Translations under genes and position numbers: made by a program
Assembly (NCBI GenBank): GCA_947470805.1
Contig: CANIVU010000008.1
Span: forward strand, 1 to 64,000
DNA: 64,000 nt
Direction of reading: 5' to 3'
Source: Acidobacteriota bacterium
GTDB lineage: Bacteria; Acidobacteriota; Terriglobia; Bryobacterales; Bryobacteraceae
Part shown: positions 33,092 through 45,013 of the stretch, in pieces
How positions within the stretch are numbered: position 1 is the first letter of the stretch
How the letters are laid out: each line of letters opens with the position of its first letter
The notes under the pieces: model-generated
The model's database searches: none
What the model was told of the DNA's origin: nothing
Seen by the model: the letters and a program-made list of their open reading frames with translations, nothing else

Positions 33092-34113
33092 TGTCCGATC
33101 GCAAGTTGACAGCGCACGTAAAAGCCGCCGGTTGAGCGAGCAAATTGAGTCCAAAGGTTTTGGACCAGGTGCTCGGCGCTCTGCCGAAACAATCCGATCC
33201 GCGTGTGCTGATAGGCTTCGACACGTCCGACGATGCCGGGGTCTTCCAGCTGACGCCGGAGTCTGCCCTGGTGCAGACGGTCGATTTTTTCACGCCCATC
33301 GTGGACGATCCTTATCTGTTCGGCGCAATCGCGGCGGCCAATTCGCTCTCCGATGTCTACGCGATGGGCGGTGTGCCGATCTCGGCACTTTCGATTCTGG
33401 CGTGGCCGCGCGACGGGGACACCGAGGACCTGGGCCAGGTGCTGCTGGGCGGGTTGGACAAGATGAAAGAGGCCGGGTGCGTGATTCTGGGTGGGCATAG
33501 TGTGGCCGACCCGGAGCCGAAGTTTGGCTACGCCGTCACCGGCACGGTGCATCCGCAACGGGTGCTGGCCAATGGCGGCGCGCGGCCGGGCGATGCGCTG
33601 GTGTTCACGAAGGCCATTGGCACGGGCGTGATTTCAACGGCGTTGAAGCGGGGCACGGCGACGACGGCGCATATGGACGCCTCGATCGTCAGCATGCTGA
33701 CGTTGAATAATCTGGCTTGCCAGGCGATGCTGGCGGTCGACGCGCATTCGTGCACCGATATCACGGGCTTCGGGCTGTTGGGCCATGCGCGGGAGATGGC
33801 GGCCGCGAGTGATGTGACGCTTATCATCGAATCGGCCAACGTGCCGCTGCTGCCGGGCGCGTACGAGTACGCTGCCGCCGGCGCCGTTCCGGGTGGACTT
33901 AGGAATAATATGGAGTTTGCCGGATGTGCGGTTAGTAAGATGCGCGAGATCGACCCGGCGTTGGAATACTTACTCTATGACCCGCAGACGTCCGGCGGAT
34001 TGTTAATCGCGATGCCGGAAGGCGATGTCGCGAAAATGCAGGCACTCTACCCGCCCGCGCGCCGGATTGGGCGCGTGGTGGAGCGGCGAACGACACTATT
34101 GGAAATCGAATGA
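33091..34113 (+). CDS. selD: selenide, water dikinase, selenocysteine-containing SelD (340 aa)
   Basis: Makes selenophosphate from selenide and ATP for selenocysteine and selenouridine synthesis. The true start is the ATG at 33091, not the internal AGT-region start. The frame reads through a TGA at 33133-33135 to give KLTAHVKAAG-U-ASKLSPKVLDQ, with Sec at residue 15, exactly where SelD proteins carry the catalytic Cys or Sec. The rest is intact: GFDTSDDAGVF, TVDFFTPIVDDPYLFGAIAA, SDVYAMGG, GGHSV, ITGFGLLGHAREM, DPQTSGGLL. A SECIS-like hairpin follows the TGA. The start overlaps the upstream stop by one base and the stop overlaps pyrF (ATGA). Without Sec decoding only a 14-residue peptide would result. 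Confidence 0.9.
33133..33174 (+). promoter_or_regulatory. selenocysteine UGA and SECIS-like hairpin in selD
   Basis: The TGA at 33133-33135 is followed by a bipartite hairpin: lower stem 33138-33141 with 33171-33174 (GAGC/GCTC), then a perfect 7-base upper stem 33149-33155 with 33159-33165 (GTCCAAA/TTTGGAC) and the loop GGT. Bacterial SECIS elements lie just downstream of UGA and have a GU-containing apical loop bound by SelB; this fits. Confidence 0.75.
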
Positions 34114-34796
34114 ACCCCATCATCATTGCTCTGGATTGCGATACGGCGGCCGAGGCGCGCTCGATTGTGGACGCGACGTCGAAAACGGTTGGCTTCTATA
34201 AAGTCGGCCTGGAGTTATACGCCGCGGCGGGCATGGAGTTTGTCCGCGAACTGATCAAGAGGCGGAAGAAAGTGTTCCTCGATTTGAAATTGAATGATAT
34301 TGGGGAGACGGTGCGGCGGTCGACCGCGGTGATTGCGAAAAGCGGAGTCAGTTTGCTGACCGTACATGCCGAACCGCAAGTGATGCGGGCGGCGGTGGCG
34401 GGGCGGGGAACTGGCAAGTTGAAGATCCTGGGTGTGACGGTGCTGACGAGCCTGGACCAGGTGGACGTGCACGAGATGGGTTACACGATTGCGATCCGCG
34501 AGCTGTTCGATCTGCGGGTCCGGAATGCCGTGCGGGCCGGGGTGGATGGGTTGGTTTGTTCGCCGCTCGAAGTAGGCGATGTGCGCAAGGCCGTGGGGCC
34601 GGATAAGTTGCTGGTTACGCCGGGTGTGCGGAGCGCGGGCGCGGCCAAGGGAGACCAGAAACGGGTGGCGACGCCCGCGCAGGCGATGGCCGATGGGGCG
34701 AGTCATTTAGTGATTGGTCGGCAGGTGACCCGGGCGGCGGATCCGAACAAAGCGGTGCGGGAAATTCTGGCGGAATTGAAGCTGTCGGGTCGATAA
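34110..34796 (+). CDS. pyrF: orotidine 5'-phosphate decarboxylase (228 aa)
   Basis: Last step of UMP synthesis: decarboxylation of OMP. A TIM barrel of normal length with the catalytic Lys/Asp array: ALDCDTAAEA (residues 8-17), the KVGLELY segment, FLDLKLNDIGETV (Asp-Lys-Asp around residues 58-66), and the phosphate-binding VTPGVRSAGAAKGDQKRVATPAQAM near residue 170 followed by DGASHLVIGRQVT. The start overlaps the selD stop by four bases, so translation is probably coupled. Cytoplasmic. A weak hairpin lies 25 bases after the stop. Confidence 0.95.
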   Translation: MNPIIIALDCDTAAEARSIVDATSKTVGFYKVGLELYAAAGMEFVRELIKRRKKVFLDLKLNDIGETVRRSTAVIAKSGVSLLTVHAEPQVMRAAVAGRGTGKLKILGVTVLTSLDQVDVHEMGYTIAIRELFDLRVRNAVRAGVDGLVCSPLEVGDVRKAVGPDKLLVTPGVRSAGAAKGDQKRVATPAQAMADGASHLVIGRQVTRAADPNKAVREILAELKLSGR

Positions 34797-34820
34797 AGAA
34801 AATCGATAACTCCGCCGAGT

Positions 34821-34846
34821 AACCACGCTGCGGTGGTGTTTCTTTT
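34821..34846 (+). terminator. weak terminator-like hairpin after pyrF
   Basis: A short stem (accac with gtggt) around a GC-rich loop is followed by GTTTCTTTT. The stem is only five pairs, but the T-rich tail and position after pyrF fit a terminator for the 30.7-34.8 kb operon. Confidence 0.35.
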
Positions 34847-35074
34847 ACGGGGCGATCCGTTTGCCGCTTCTGTTTCAATGAGTTAGCGGCAGCAGGTTTG
34901 ACAACGCCTGCGGTGTGGCGCTGGATCGCGATCTGTTTCACGCCGTTGACCCCTTTTTTTCAATCTGCTAACAATGACGTACATCTATGCTCGTATTCGC
35001 TCAACGCGAAGCGAGAATGCAGGTTGTCGCCACGCCGCCGGTGATCCCGGTCAGGCATGCTTTTGGGGAAAAAC

Positions 35075-38000
35075 ATGAATAAAACTGGTTTCAAGCTCCT
35101 GGGGGGTCTTCTCCTGGTTGCTTCGCTTGCTTTCGGTCAGACGACCACGTCGGTGACTGGTCTTGTGACCGATCCCTCCGGCGCGGTTGTCCCGAAGGTA
35201 TCCATCGAACTGAGCAACATTGATAACGGCACGAAGCGGGATGTCACCACTGACGCCAACGGTGCCTATTCGGTTCCGCAAATGACGCCGGGCAACTACC
35301 GGATTACCGCGAAGGCAAGTGGATTCTCTACAGCGGTGCTGACCGGTCTGCGTTTTCTGGTTAATACGCCTGCTACGGTGAACATCAAGTTGGAAGTCGG
35401 CACGATTTCCGACACGGTTTCGGTTTCGGCGGAATCGGTCCAATTGAACACGGTGGACGCCAGTATCGGCAACTCCTTCGGGACAAAGCCGATTCTGCAA
35501 CTGCCCTTCGAAGGCCGCAACGTGGTCGGCCTGCTGTCTTTGCAGCCCGGCGTGACTTTCGCCGGTGAGAACCTGACCGGCAGTTACCGCGGCGGCAACG
35601 TCAACGGCGGCAAGAACGATCAGGCGAACGTCACCCTTGACGGCGTCGACGTGAACGACCAGCAGAATCGCGATCCGTTCACCAGCGTGCTCCGCGTGAC
35701 GCTCGATAGCGTCCAGGAGTTTCGCGTTGTGACCACCAATGCCAACGCCGAACTCGGCCGCTCTTCTGGTGCGCAAGTTTCGCTCGTCACCAAGAGTGGC
35801 AGCAACGAACTGCACGGCTCGGCGTATGAGTTTCTGCGCAACAAAGCGACCAATGCCAATTCGTTCTTTAACAACACGAACGGCGTAGGACTGGCGAAAC
35901 TGAATCGCAATGTGTACGGCGCCTCGCTCGGCGGCCCCATCAAGAAGAACCGCCTGTTCCTCTTCGGCAACTACGAAGGCCGCAAGGATCGCCGCGAGGA
36001 TTCTGTTCTTCGTACCGTTCCCACCGCCAGCCTGCGCGAAGGCACGGTGAAGTACATCCGCAGCAATGGTTCCGTCGCCGAACTCACGCCGGCCGACCTC
36101 CGGACCCGCATTGACCCATTGCAGATCGGCCCGAACGCCGCCGCCCTGGCCATCCTCAAGCAGTATCCGCTGCCGAACGACGCCGCCGCCGGCGACGGCA
36201 TCAACACAGCCGGTTACCGGTTCAACGCCCCCATCAAGCTGGACCAATATACCCTGATTTCCCGCGCCGACTATATCGTTGACGCCGCGGCCAAGAACAC
36301 CGTCTTCCTGCGCGGCAACCTGCAGAAGGACGTGTTCCGCGACGTGTCCCAGTTCCCCGGCCAACCTTCGACGAACAGCAACCTCAACAACAGCAAGGGC
36401 CTTGCCACCGGTTGGACCTCTACCATCGGCTCTAACAAAGTGAGCAACTTCCGCTACGGCATCACCCGCGTCGGCGTGGAAAACACCGGTATTTCGAATC
36501 AGCAGTTTGTCAATTTCCGCAACATCGACCTGATCAACTCCGACGCTCGCGCCTTCATCCGCAAGACTCCGGTGCACACGCTGGCCGAGGACTTCAGCTG
36601 GATTAAAGGGAAGCACGAAGTGAAGTTCGGCGCCCAGATGCGCTTCATCCGGAACAGCCGCGTCAACTACGGCAATTCGTTCTCGAGCGCGACCACCAAT
36701 GCGTCGTGGCTGAACGGCAGCGGTGCGACCCTGAATGCACCTCTCACCGATATCGCCTCCGCCGCGCGTGTCGCCTACCGCGATGCGACGATGGCCGTAC
36801 TGGGCATTGTGTCGCAGGGTTCGGCTCGCTACAACTACGACAAAACGGGCTCGCCGCTCGCGCAGGGTGCGCCTGTCGTCCGCCAGTTCAACGCGGAAGA
36901 GTACGAGTTCTACGGGCAGGATACCTGGAAAGTTAGCCGCGCCCTCACCGTGACGGCCGGACTCCGCTGGGGCCTGATGCCGCCTATTTATGAAGCCAAT
37001 GGCGTTCAGACCGTCGCCGAACAGCCGCTAGCCTCGTTCTTCGATCAACGCGTCGCCCTTGCCAACGCAGGCCTCTCCCAGGCGGCCGTGGCTCCGGTGC
37101 GTTATGTGTTGAAGGAACAGCCGGGCGGCCGCGATTTGTACCCGTTCGCGAAGAAGAACCTCTCGCCGCGTCTCGGCCTGGCCTACTCGCCGCAGGGCGA
37201 CTCCGGCTTGTCGAAGTTCCTCTTCGGCGGCGCCGGTAAGACCGCGATTCGCGCTGGTTTCGGTATGTACTACGACGTCATGGGCAGTGGACTCATCACC
37301 AATTACGATGCCTCCGCGCTCGGCCTTTCCACGTCGCTGTCCAATCCGTCGAGCAGCCTGACCGCCTCCACCGCCCCCCGCTTCGCCGGGCTGAACTCGA
37401 TTCCCGCCGGCCTCCTGCCCGCGGCTCCGGCCGGCGGCTTCCCGGTGACGCAGCCTAACAACTTCGCCATCACCAACAGCCTCGACGATCAGTTGAAGAC
37501 TCCCTACTCCATGAACCTGAACTTCTCGGTAGGCCGCGAATTCAAACATGGAATCTTCATCCAGGGCTCTTACGTCGGCCGCCTCTCCCGCCGGTCTCTC
37601 ACCAGCGAAGACATCGCCATGCCGACCAACATTAAGGACCCCGCCTCGGGCGTCACCTATTTCGAAGCCGCCAGCGCCCTCGCCCGGCAACTGAACGCCG
37701 GCGCCAACCCGGCGACGATCGCCAAAATCCCGTACTTCGAAAACATGTGGCCCGGCTTGGCCACGGCCACCAGAACTGCTACACAGGTTGTTGCCGATGA
37801 GTTCGACTTCAACGCGCCGGATTACACCTCCGCTTTGTACGATCTCGACGTGGCCTGCGATCCGGGTTGCAGCAAACTGGGACGCTACGCCTTCTACAAC
37901 CGCCAGTTCAGCTATCTTCGTACGCTCCGCTCCATCGGCAAGGGCAGCTATCACGCCATGCAATGGACGGCGACGAAGCGCTTCACCTCCGGTGACAGCA

Positions 38001-38716
38001 TCACCCTGAACTACACCTGGTCCAAGTCCATCGATTTGGCTTCCCGGCCGGAAAATTCCACCGCGAGCAACGGCACAATTATCAATGCCTTCAGCCGCAA
38101 TCTCTTCCGCGCCGTGTCGGACTATGACTCGCGCCACCAGTGGAATGCGAACTTCGTTTACGGTCTGCCCATGGGCAAGGGCCGGAAGTACCTGACGCAG
38201 GGTGGCCTGGTGAACGCCATCGTCGGCGGTTGGCAGATTGGCGGCCTCTACCGGCAGTCCACCGGCTTGCCCACCTCCGTTGGCAACGGCCGCTACTGGC
38301 CCACCAACTGGAACATTACCGGCAATGCCACCCAGATCGCGCCTGTGCAGGACGGCACCAACCGGAACGCCGTTGCGCCTCCTGGCGGCAAGTCCGGCGT
38401 CAACCTGTTCCAGAATCCGGTCGCGGCCGTCAAGGCGTTCCAGAACACCTTGCCCGGTCAGACCGGTGATCGCAACAATATCCGTGGCGATGGCAACTTC
38501 AACATCGACATGAATCTGGCGAAAACCTTCACCATGCCTTATAGCGAGAAGCACAAGGTGCAGCTCCGCTGGGAAGTGTTCAACCTGACCAACAGCACCC
38601 GCTTTGATCCGTTTGCTACTTCGGCTGACCTCGGCAACCTGGGATCGTTCGGTAAATACACCGACACGCTCACTCTGCCACGCGTCATGCAGTTCGCTCT
38701 CCGTTACGACTTCTAA
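35075..38716 (+). CDS. Oar-like TonB-dependent receptor (1213 aa)
   Basis: Large outer-membrane protein of the acidobacterial Oar/CarboxypepD_reg-TonB group. The signal peptide MNKTGFKLLGGLLLVASLAFGQ is followed by a carboxypeptidase-regulatory-like beta domain (TSVTGLVTDPSGAVVPKVSI to residues about 100), the plug (LQLPFEGRNVVGLLSLQPGV, GGKNDQANVTLDGVDVNDQ), and a long barrel ending LPRVMQFALRYDF with terminal Phe. TTGGGGAAAAAC before the ATG at 35075 is a good ribosome site; the earlier in-frame start is not needed. It is followed by a strong terminator and a close paralogue. Such receptors import oligosaccharides or peptides; ligand unknown. Confidence 0.9.
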   Translation: MNKTGFKLLGGLLLVASLAFGQTTTSVTGLVTDPSGAVVPKVSIELSNIDNGTKRDVTTDANGAYSVPQMTPGNYRITAKASGFSTAVLTGLRFLVNTPATVNIKLEVGTISDTVSVSAESVQLNTVDASIGNSFGTKPILQLPFEGRNVVGLLSLQPGVTFAGENLTGSYRGGNVNGGKNDQANVTLDGVDVNDQQNRDPFTSVLRVTLDSVQEFRVVTTNANAELGRSSGAQVSLVTKSGSNELHGSAYEFLRNKATNANSFFNNTNGVGLAKLNRNVYGASLGGPIKKNRLFLFGNYEGRKDRREDSVLRTVPTASLREGTVKYIRSNGSVAELTPADLRTRIDPLQIGPNAAALAILKQYPLPNDAAAGDGINTAGYRFNAPIKLDQYTLISRADYIVDAAAKNTVFLRGNLQKDVFRDVSQFPGQPSTNSNLNNSKGLATGWTSTIGSNKVSNFRYGITRVGVENTGISNQQFVNFRNIDLINSDARAFIRKTPVHTLAEDFSWIKGKHEVKFGAQMRFIRNSRVNYGNSFSSATTNASWLNGSGATLNAPLTDIASAARVAYRDATMAVLGIVSQGSARYNYDKTGSPLAQGAPVVRQFNAEEYEFYGQDTWKVSRALTVTAGLRWGLMPPIYEANGVQTVAEQPLASFFDQRVALANAGLSQAAVAPVRYVLKEQPGGRDLYPFAKKNLSPRLGLAYSPQGDSGLSKFLFGGAGKTAIRAGFGMYYDVMGSGLITNYDASALGLSTSLSNPSSSLTASTAPRFAGLNSIPAGLLPAAPAGGFPVTQPNNFAITNSLDDQLKTPYSMNLNFSVGREFKHGIFIQGSYVGRLSRRSLTSEDIAMPTNIKDPASGVTYFEAASALARQLNAGANPATIAKIPYFENMWPGLATATRTATQVVADEFDFNAPDYTSALYDLDVACDPGCSKLGRYAFYNRQFSYLRTLRSIGKGSYHAMQWTATKRFTSGDSITLNYTWSKSIDLASRPENSTASNGTIINAFSRNLFRAVSDYDSRHQWNANFVYGLPMGKGRKYLTQGGLVNAIVGGWQIGGLYRQSTGLPTSVGNGRYWPTNWNITGNATQIAPVQDGTNRNAVAPPGGKSGVNLFQNPVAAVKAFQNTLPGQTGDRNNIRGDGNFNIDMNLAKTFTMPYSEKHKVQLRWEVFNLTNSTRFDPFATSADLGNLGSFGKYTDTLTLPRVMQFALRYDF

Positions 38717-38733
38717 TAACGGAACTTTACGGT

Positions 38734-38766
38734 AAAAGGGCGGCTCCTCGTGGGCCGCCCTTTTTG
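38734..38766 (+). terminator. intrinsic terminator after the first Oar-like receptor
   Basis: An 11-base stem (38734-38744 with 38754-38764), loop of nine bases, then TTTTTGTTTTTG. The T-run overlaps the region just before the next receptor's start, so the second gene needs its own promoter or read-through. Confidence 0.8.
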
Positions 38767-38784
38767 TTTTTGTTACCGTTAGGC

Positions 38785-41700
38785 ATGTGGAAGTGGGCGT
38801 TGTTTCTCCTGCCAGGTCTGGCTCTCAGTGGCCAGGCGCTCTCGTCGCTGAGCGGTTCTGTTACTGACCCCTCCGGCGCGCTAATACCCGGTGCGTCGAT
38901 CTCGCTTGTCAACGCAGCCACCGGCGCCAAACGCGCCGCCACCTCCGATAGCGCCGGTAATTATACTTTCCCCCAACTCTCTCCAGCCACCTACACGCTC
39001 TCCGCCGCCGCCGCCGGCTTCCGCTCTCTCTCCCTCACCGGCGTTACCGTACAAGTCCAATCCCCGGCCACGCGCAACATCGAACTCGAACTCTCCGCCA
39101 CCGCCGACTCCGTTACGGTCTCCGCCGAATCCAATCCCGTCAACACGCAGGACTCCTCCCTCGGCAATAACTTCTCGTCAAAACCAATCCTCCAACTCCC
39201 TTTCGAAGGCCGCAATATTATTGGACTTCTCGCCCTCCAACCCGGCGTCACTTACTACGGCGAAAATAACCCGTCCAGTTATCGGTCCGGCAACGTAAAT
39301 GGAGGTAAGTCCGATCAGGCGAACATCACGCTCGATGGCGTCGACGCCAATGATCAGGACTCGCGCGCCAGCTTCACCACCGCCTTCCGTATCTCGCTCG
39401 ACACCGTGCAGGAGTTCCGCGTCGTCACCACCGGCGCCAACGCCGATCTCGGCCGCGCCTCCGGCGCCCAGATCTCCCTCGTCTCCAAAGGTGGCACCAA
39501 CGACGTGCACGGCTCCGCCTACGAATTCCTCCGCAACAAAGCCACCAACGCCAATAGCTTCTTCAATAACCAGGCCGGCGTCCCGCTGGCTAAGTTGAAC
39601 CGCAACATCTACGGCGCAACCCTCGGCGGGCCGGTCCGCAAAAACCGCCTCTTCCTCTTCGGTAACTACGAAGGCCGTCACGATAGCCGCGAAGATTCCA
39701 CCGTCCAGCGCGTCCCCGCACAAAGCCTCCGCGACGGCCAGTTGAAGTACCTCCGTACGGACCGCACCACCGCCACCCTCACCCCCGATGACGTGAAGAC
39801 CCGCGTCGACCCGCTTGGCACCGGTGCCAACGCCGCCGCCCTCGCCGTGCTCCGCTCATACCCCCTGCCCAATGACTCCAGCACCGGCGACGGCCTCAAC
39901 ACCTCCGGCTTCCGTTTCAACGCCCCCGTCCGCCTCCACTGGCAGTCCTACATGACGAAGTTCGACGCCATCCTCGACAAAGCCAGCAAACACACACTCT
40001 TCGTCCGCGGCAACCTGCAAGACGACAAGGAAAACGAAATTCCCCAATTCCCCGGCCAGCCGCCGAATAACACCAGCCTCGATAACAGCCGCGGCCTCGC
40101 CGTCGGCTGGAATGCTGTATTGACTAACTCCCTCGTAAACACCTTCCGCTACGGCATCACGCGTACAAGCTTCGAAGACACCGGCCTTTCGAAGGAATCG
40201 TTCGTCTACTTCCGCAACCTGGAACCAGCCACCGGCGACACGCGCGCCTATATCCGCAAAACGCCCACCCACACCTTCGCCAACGACGTCACCTGGACCC
40301 ACGCCCGCCACGACTTCAAGTTCGGCGGCGTCCTGCGCTTCATCCGCAACTCCCGCAACGACTATTCCAACTCCTTCCACGAAGCCACCGCCAATCCCAC
40401 CTGGCTGTCGGACGCCGGCGCCTCGCTCAACACCCGCCTCACCGATATGGCCCGCGGCAGCCAGACGCAGTTCCGCGAAGCCGCGATGGACTTGATCGGC
40501 ATCGTCAGCCAGGGCACGGCCCACTACAACTACACGAAGACCGGGCAGGCCCTCGCCTTGGGCGCCCCCATCGCCCGCCGCTTTGACGCTGAAGAGTACG
40601 AACTCTACGCCCAGGACACCTGGAAAGCCACCAAGACCATCACGCTCACCTACGGTCTCCGCTGGTCGCTCATGCCCCCTGTCCACGAAGCCAGCGGAAC
40701 GCAAACCTCCACCCGTATTCCTCTCTCAGATTTCTTCGCCCAGCGCGCCGCCTATGCCGATAACGGCATCCCTCAATCCCGCGTCGCCCCCGTCGAATAT
40801 CTCCTGAAGGAACAGCCCGGCGGTCGCGATCTCTACCCCTTCCACAAGAAGAATTTCGCCCCCCGCTTCGCCGCCGCCTGGGCCCCCGGCAAAACGGTCG
40901 TCCGCGCCGGCTGGGGCATGTACTATGACCTGATCGGCGCCGGCCTCATCTCGAATTACGACTCCGTTTCCCTCGGCCTCCAGTCCAACATTTCGAACCC
41001 CAGCGGCTCGCTCACAGCCGCCACCGCCCCGCGCTATACCGGCCTCCACTCCATCCCCGCCGGTCTCCTCCCCGCCGCCCCCGCCTCCGGTTTCCCCCTC
41101 GTCGCGCCGAATCTGTTCGACATCAATTCCGCCATCGATGACAAAGTCAAACCGCCCTACACCATGAATATGAACTTCACCGTCAGCCAGGATTTCGGCC
41201 GCGGCTGGTTCGTGCAGGGCTCCTACGTCGGCCGCCTCTCCCGCCGCTCTCTTCTCTACGAGGACATGGCCCAACCCACCAATCTGCGAGACTCCATTTC
41301 CGGCGTGACGTACTTTGAAGCCGCCCAACAACTCGCCCGCCTCGCCCTCGCCAATACACCCGCCGCCGGCGTGCAGAAAATCCCCTACTGGGAAAACATG
41401 TTCCCCGCCGCGGCCAACGCCACCCTCTCCGCCACCCAGCGCGTCTACCAGCGCTACCTGAACAACTCGCCGGACTTCGTCACCGCGCTCTACCAACTCG
41501 ATACCACCTGCACGCCCGCCTGCAGCAAGTTCGGCAAATACGCCTATTTCAACTCGCAGTACGCCTTTCTCGGCGCATTGCGCAGCGTCGGCAAGGGCAA
41601 CTACAACGGCATGCAGTTTTCCGTACGCAAGACCTTCGCCAACGGCGATCAGCTCGACTTCAACTACACCCTTTCCAAATCCATCGACCTCGGCTCCCGC

Positions 41701-42342
41701 CCCGAAAGTTCGCAATCCTCCGACGGGACAATCATCAACTCCTGGAACCGCGCCCAGTTTCGCGGCGTGTCCGATTACGACGCCCGCCATCAGTTCAACG
41801 CCAACTGGATCTACGGCCTGCCATGGATGAAGAAGAGCCGCTTCCTCGGTGGCTGGCAATTGGGCGGCCTCTACCGCCAGTCCTCCGGGCTGCCCATTTC
41901 CTCCTCTAACGGCCGCAATTTCCCAACAAACTGGAACATCGCCGGCTACGCCACGCCCACCGGTCTGCCCTTCCAGGACGGCACAAACAAGAACGCGCCC
42001 GCCCCCACCGGCGGTACCTCCGGCCCCAATATTTTCCAGAATCCGGTGGCCGCCTTCGCCGCCTTCACCTCGTCGCTCCCCGGCCTGCCCGGCCCACGCA
42101 ACGGCATCCGCGGCGATGGCAATTTCAACATCGACATGAACCTGGGCAAAACGTTCCAAATGCCCTGGCGCGAATCCCACTCCATGCAGTTCCGCTGGGA
42201 AGTCTTCAACGTCACCAACACCGCCCGCTTCGACCCCAAATCGATCGACCTCACCATCGGCGCCCAAAGCACCTTCGGCAAATACACCGACACCTTCACC
42301 CTCCCCCGCGTCATGCAGTTCACGCTCCGCTACGCCTTCTAG
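38785..42342 (+). CDS. Oar-like TonB-dependent receptor, paralogue (1185 aa)
   Basis: Tandem paralogue of the receptor at 35075, with the same order: signal peptide (WALFLLPGLALSGQ), regulatory-like beta domain (SLSGSVTDPSGALIPGASI), plug (LQLPFEGRNIIGLLALQPGV, GGKSDQANITLDGVDANDQ) and barrel ending LPRVMQFTLRYAF. Protein identity is high throughout, but codon use is not: this copy uses C-ending codons almost exclusively, far more than its neighbour. I chose the ATG at 38785; a TTG seven codons earlier is possible but overlaps the terminator tail. No clear ribosome site precedes it. Confidence 0.88.
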   Translation: MWKWALFLLPGLALSGQALSSLSGSVTDPSGALIPGASISLVNAATGAKRAATSDSAGNYTFPQLSPATYTLSAAAAGFRSLSLTGVTVQVQSPATRNIELELSATADSVTVSAESNPVNTQDSSLGNNFSSKPILQLPFEGRNIIGLLALQPGVTYYGENNPSSYRSGNVNGGKSDQANITLDGVDANDQDSRASFTTAFRISLDTVQEFRVVTTGANADLGRASGAQISLVSKGGTNDVHGSAYEFLRNKATNANSFFNNQAGVPLAKLNRNIYGATLGGPVRKNRLFLFGNYEGRHDSREDSTVQRVPAQSLRDGQLKYLRTDRTTATLTPDDVKTRVDPLGTGANAAALAVLRSYPLPNDSSTGDGLNTSGFRFNAPVRLHWQSYMTKFDAILDKASKHTLFVRGNLQDDKENEIPQFPGQPPNNTSLDNSRGLAVGWNAVLTNSLVNTFRYGITRTSFEDTGLSKESFVYFRNLEPATGDTRAYIRKTPTHTFANDVTWTHARHDFKFGGVLRFIRNSRNDYSNSFHEATANPTWLSDAGASLNTRLTDMARGSQTQFREAAMDLIGIVSQGTAHYNYTKTGQALALGAPIARRFDAEEYELYAQDTWKATKTITLTYGLRWSLMPPVHEASGTQTSTRIPLSDFFAQRAAYADNGIPQSRVAPVEYLLKEQPGGRDLYPFHKKNFAPRFAAAWAPGKTVVRAGWGMYYDLIGAGLISNYDSVSLGLQSNISNPSGSLTAATAPRYTGLHSIPAGLLPAAPASGFPLVAPNLFDINSAIDDKVKPPYTMNMNFTVSQDFGRGWFVQGSYVGRLSRRSLLYEDMAQPTNLRDSISGVTYFEAAQQLARLALANTPAAGVQKIPYWENMFPAAANATLSATQRVYQRYLNNSPDFVTALYQLDTTCTPACSKFGKYAYFNSQYAFLGALRSVGKGNYNGMQFSVRKTFANGDQLDFNYTLSKSIDLGSRPESSQSSDGTIINSWNRAQFRGVSDYDARHQFNANWIYGLPWMKKSRFLGGWQLGGLYRQSSGLPISSSNGRNFPTNWNIAGYATPTGLPFQDGTNKNAPAPTGGTSGPNIFQNPVAAFAAFTSSLPGLPGPRNGIRGDGNFNIDMNLGKTFQMPWRESHSMQFRWEVFNVTNTARFDPKSIDLTIGAQSTFGKYTDTFTLPRVMQFTLRYAF

Positions 42343-42370
42343 CCAAACATGCGAAAATAAAGGCTTCCGC

Positions 42371-44999
<2,629 letters not shown>

Positions 45000-45013
<14 letters not shown>

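Noticed and set aside
33145-34113. Starting SelD at the first sense codon after the TGA
   Set aside because: This removes the active-site residue and the conserved KLTAHVKAAG segment. The frame upstream continues to an ATG that overlaps the previous stop, which fits Sec read-through better.
34797-35074. Riboswitch upstream of the first Oar-like receptor
   Set aside because: Short stems exist, but I could not match the conserved core of a cobalamin or other known riboswitch; it reads as an ordinary promoter region.
35051-36616. Minus-strand frame of about 520 codons opposite the first Oar-like receptor
   Set aside because: Antisense shadow: no conserved motif, biased Val/Arg/Gly content, and the sense strand encodes a full receptor plug.
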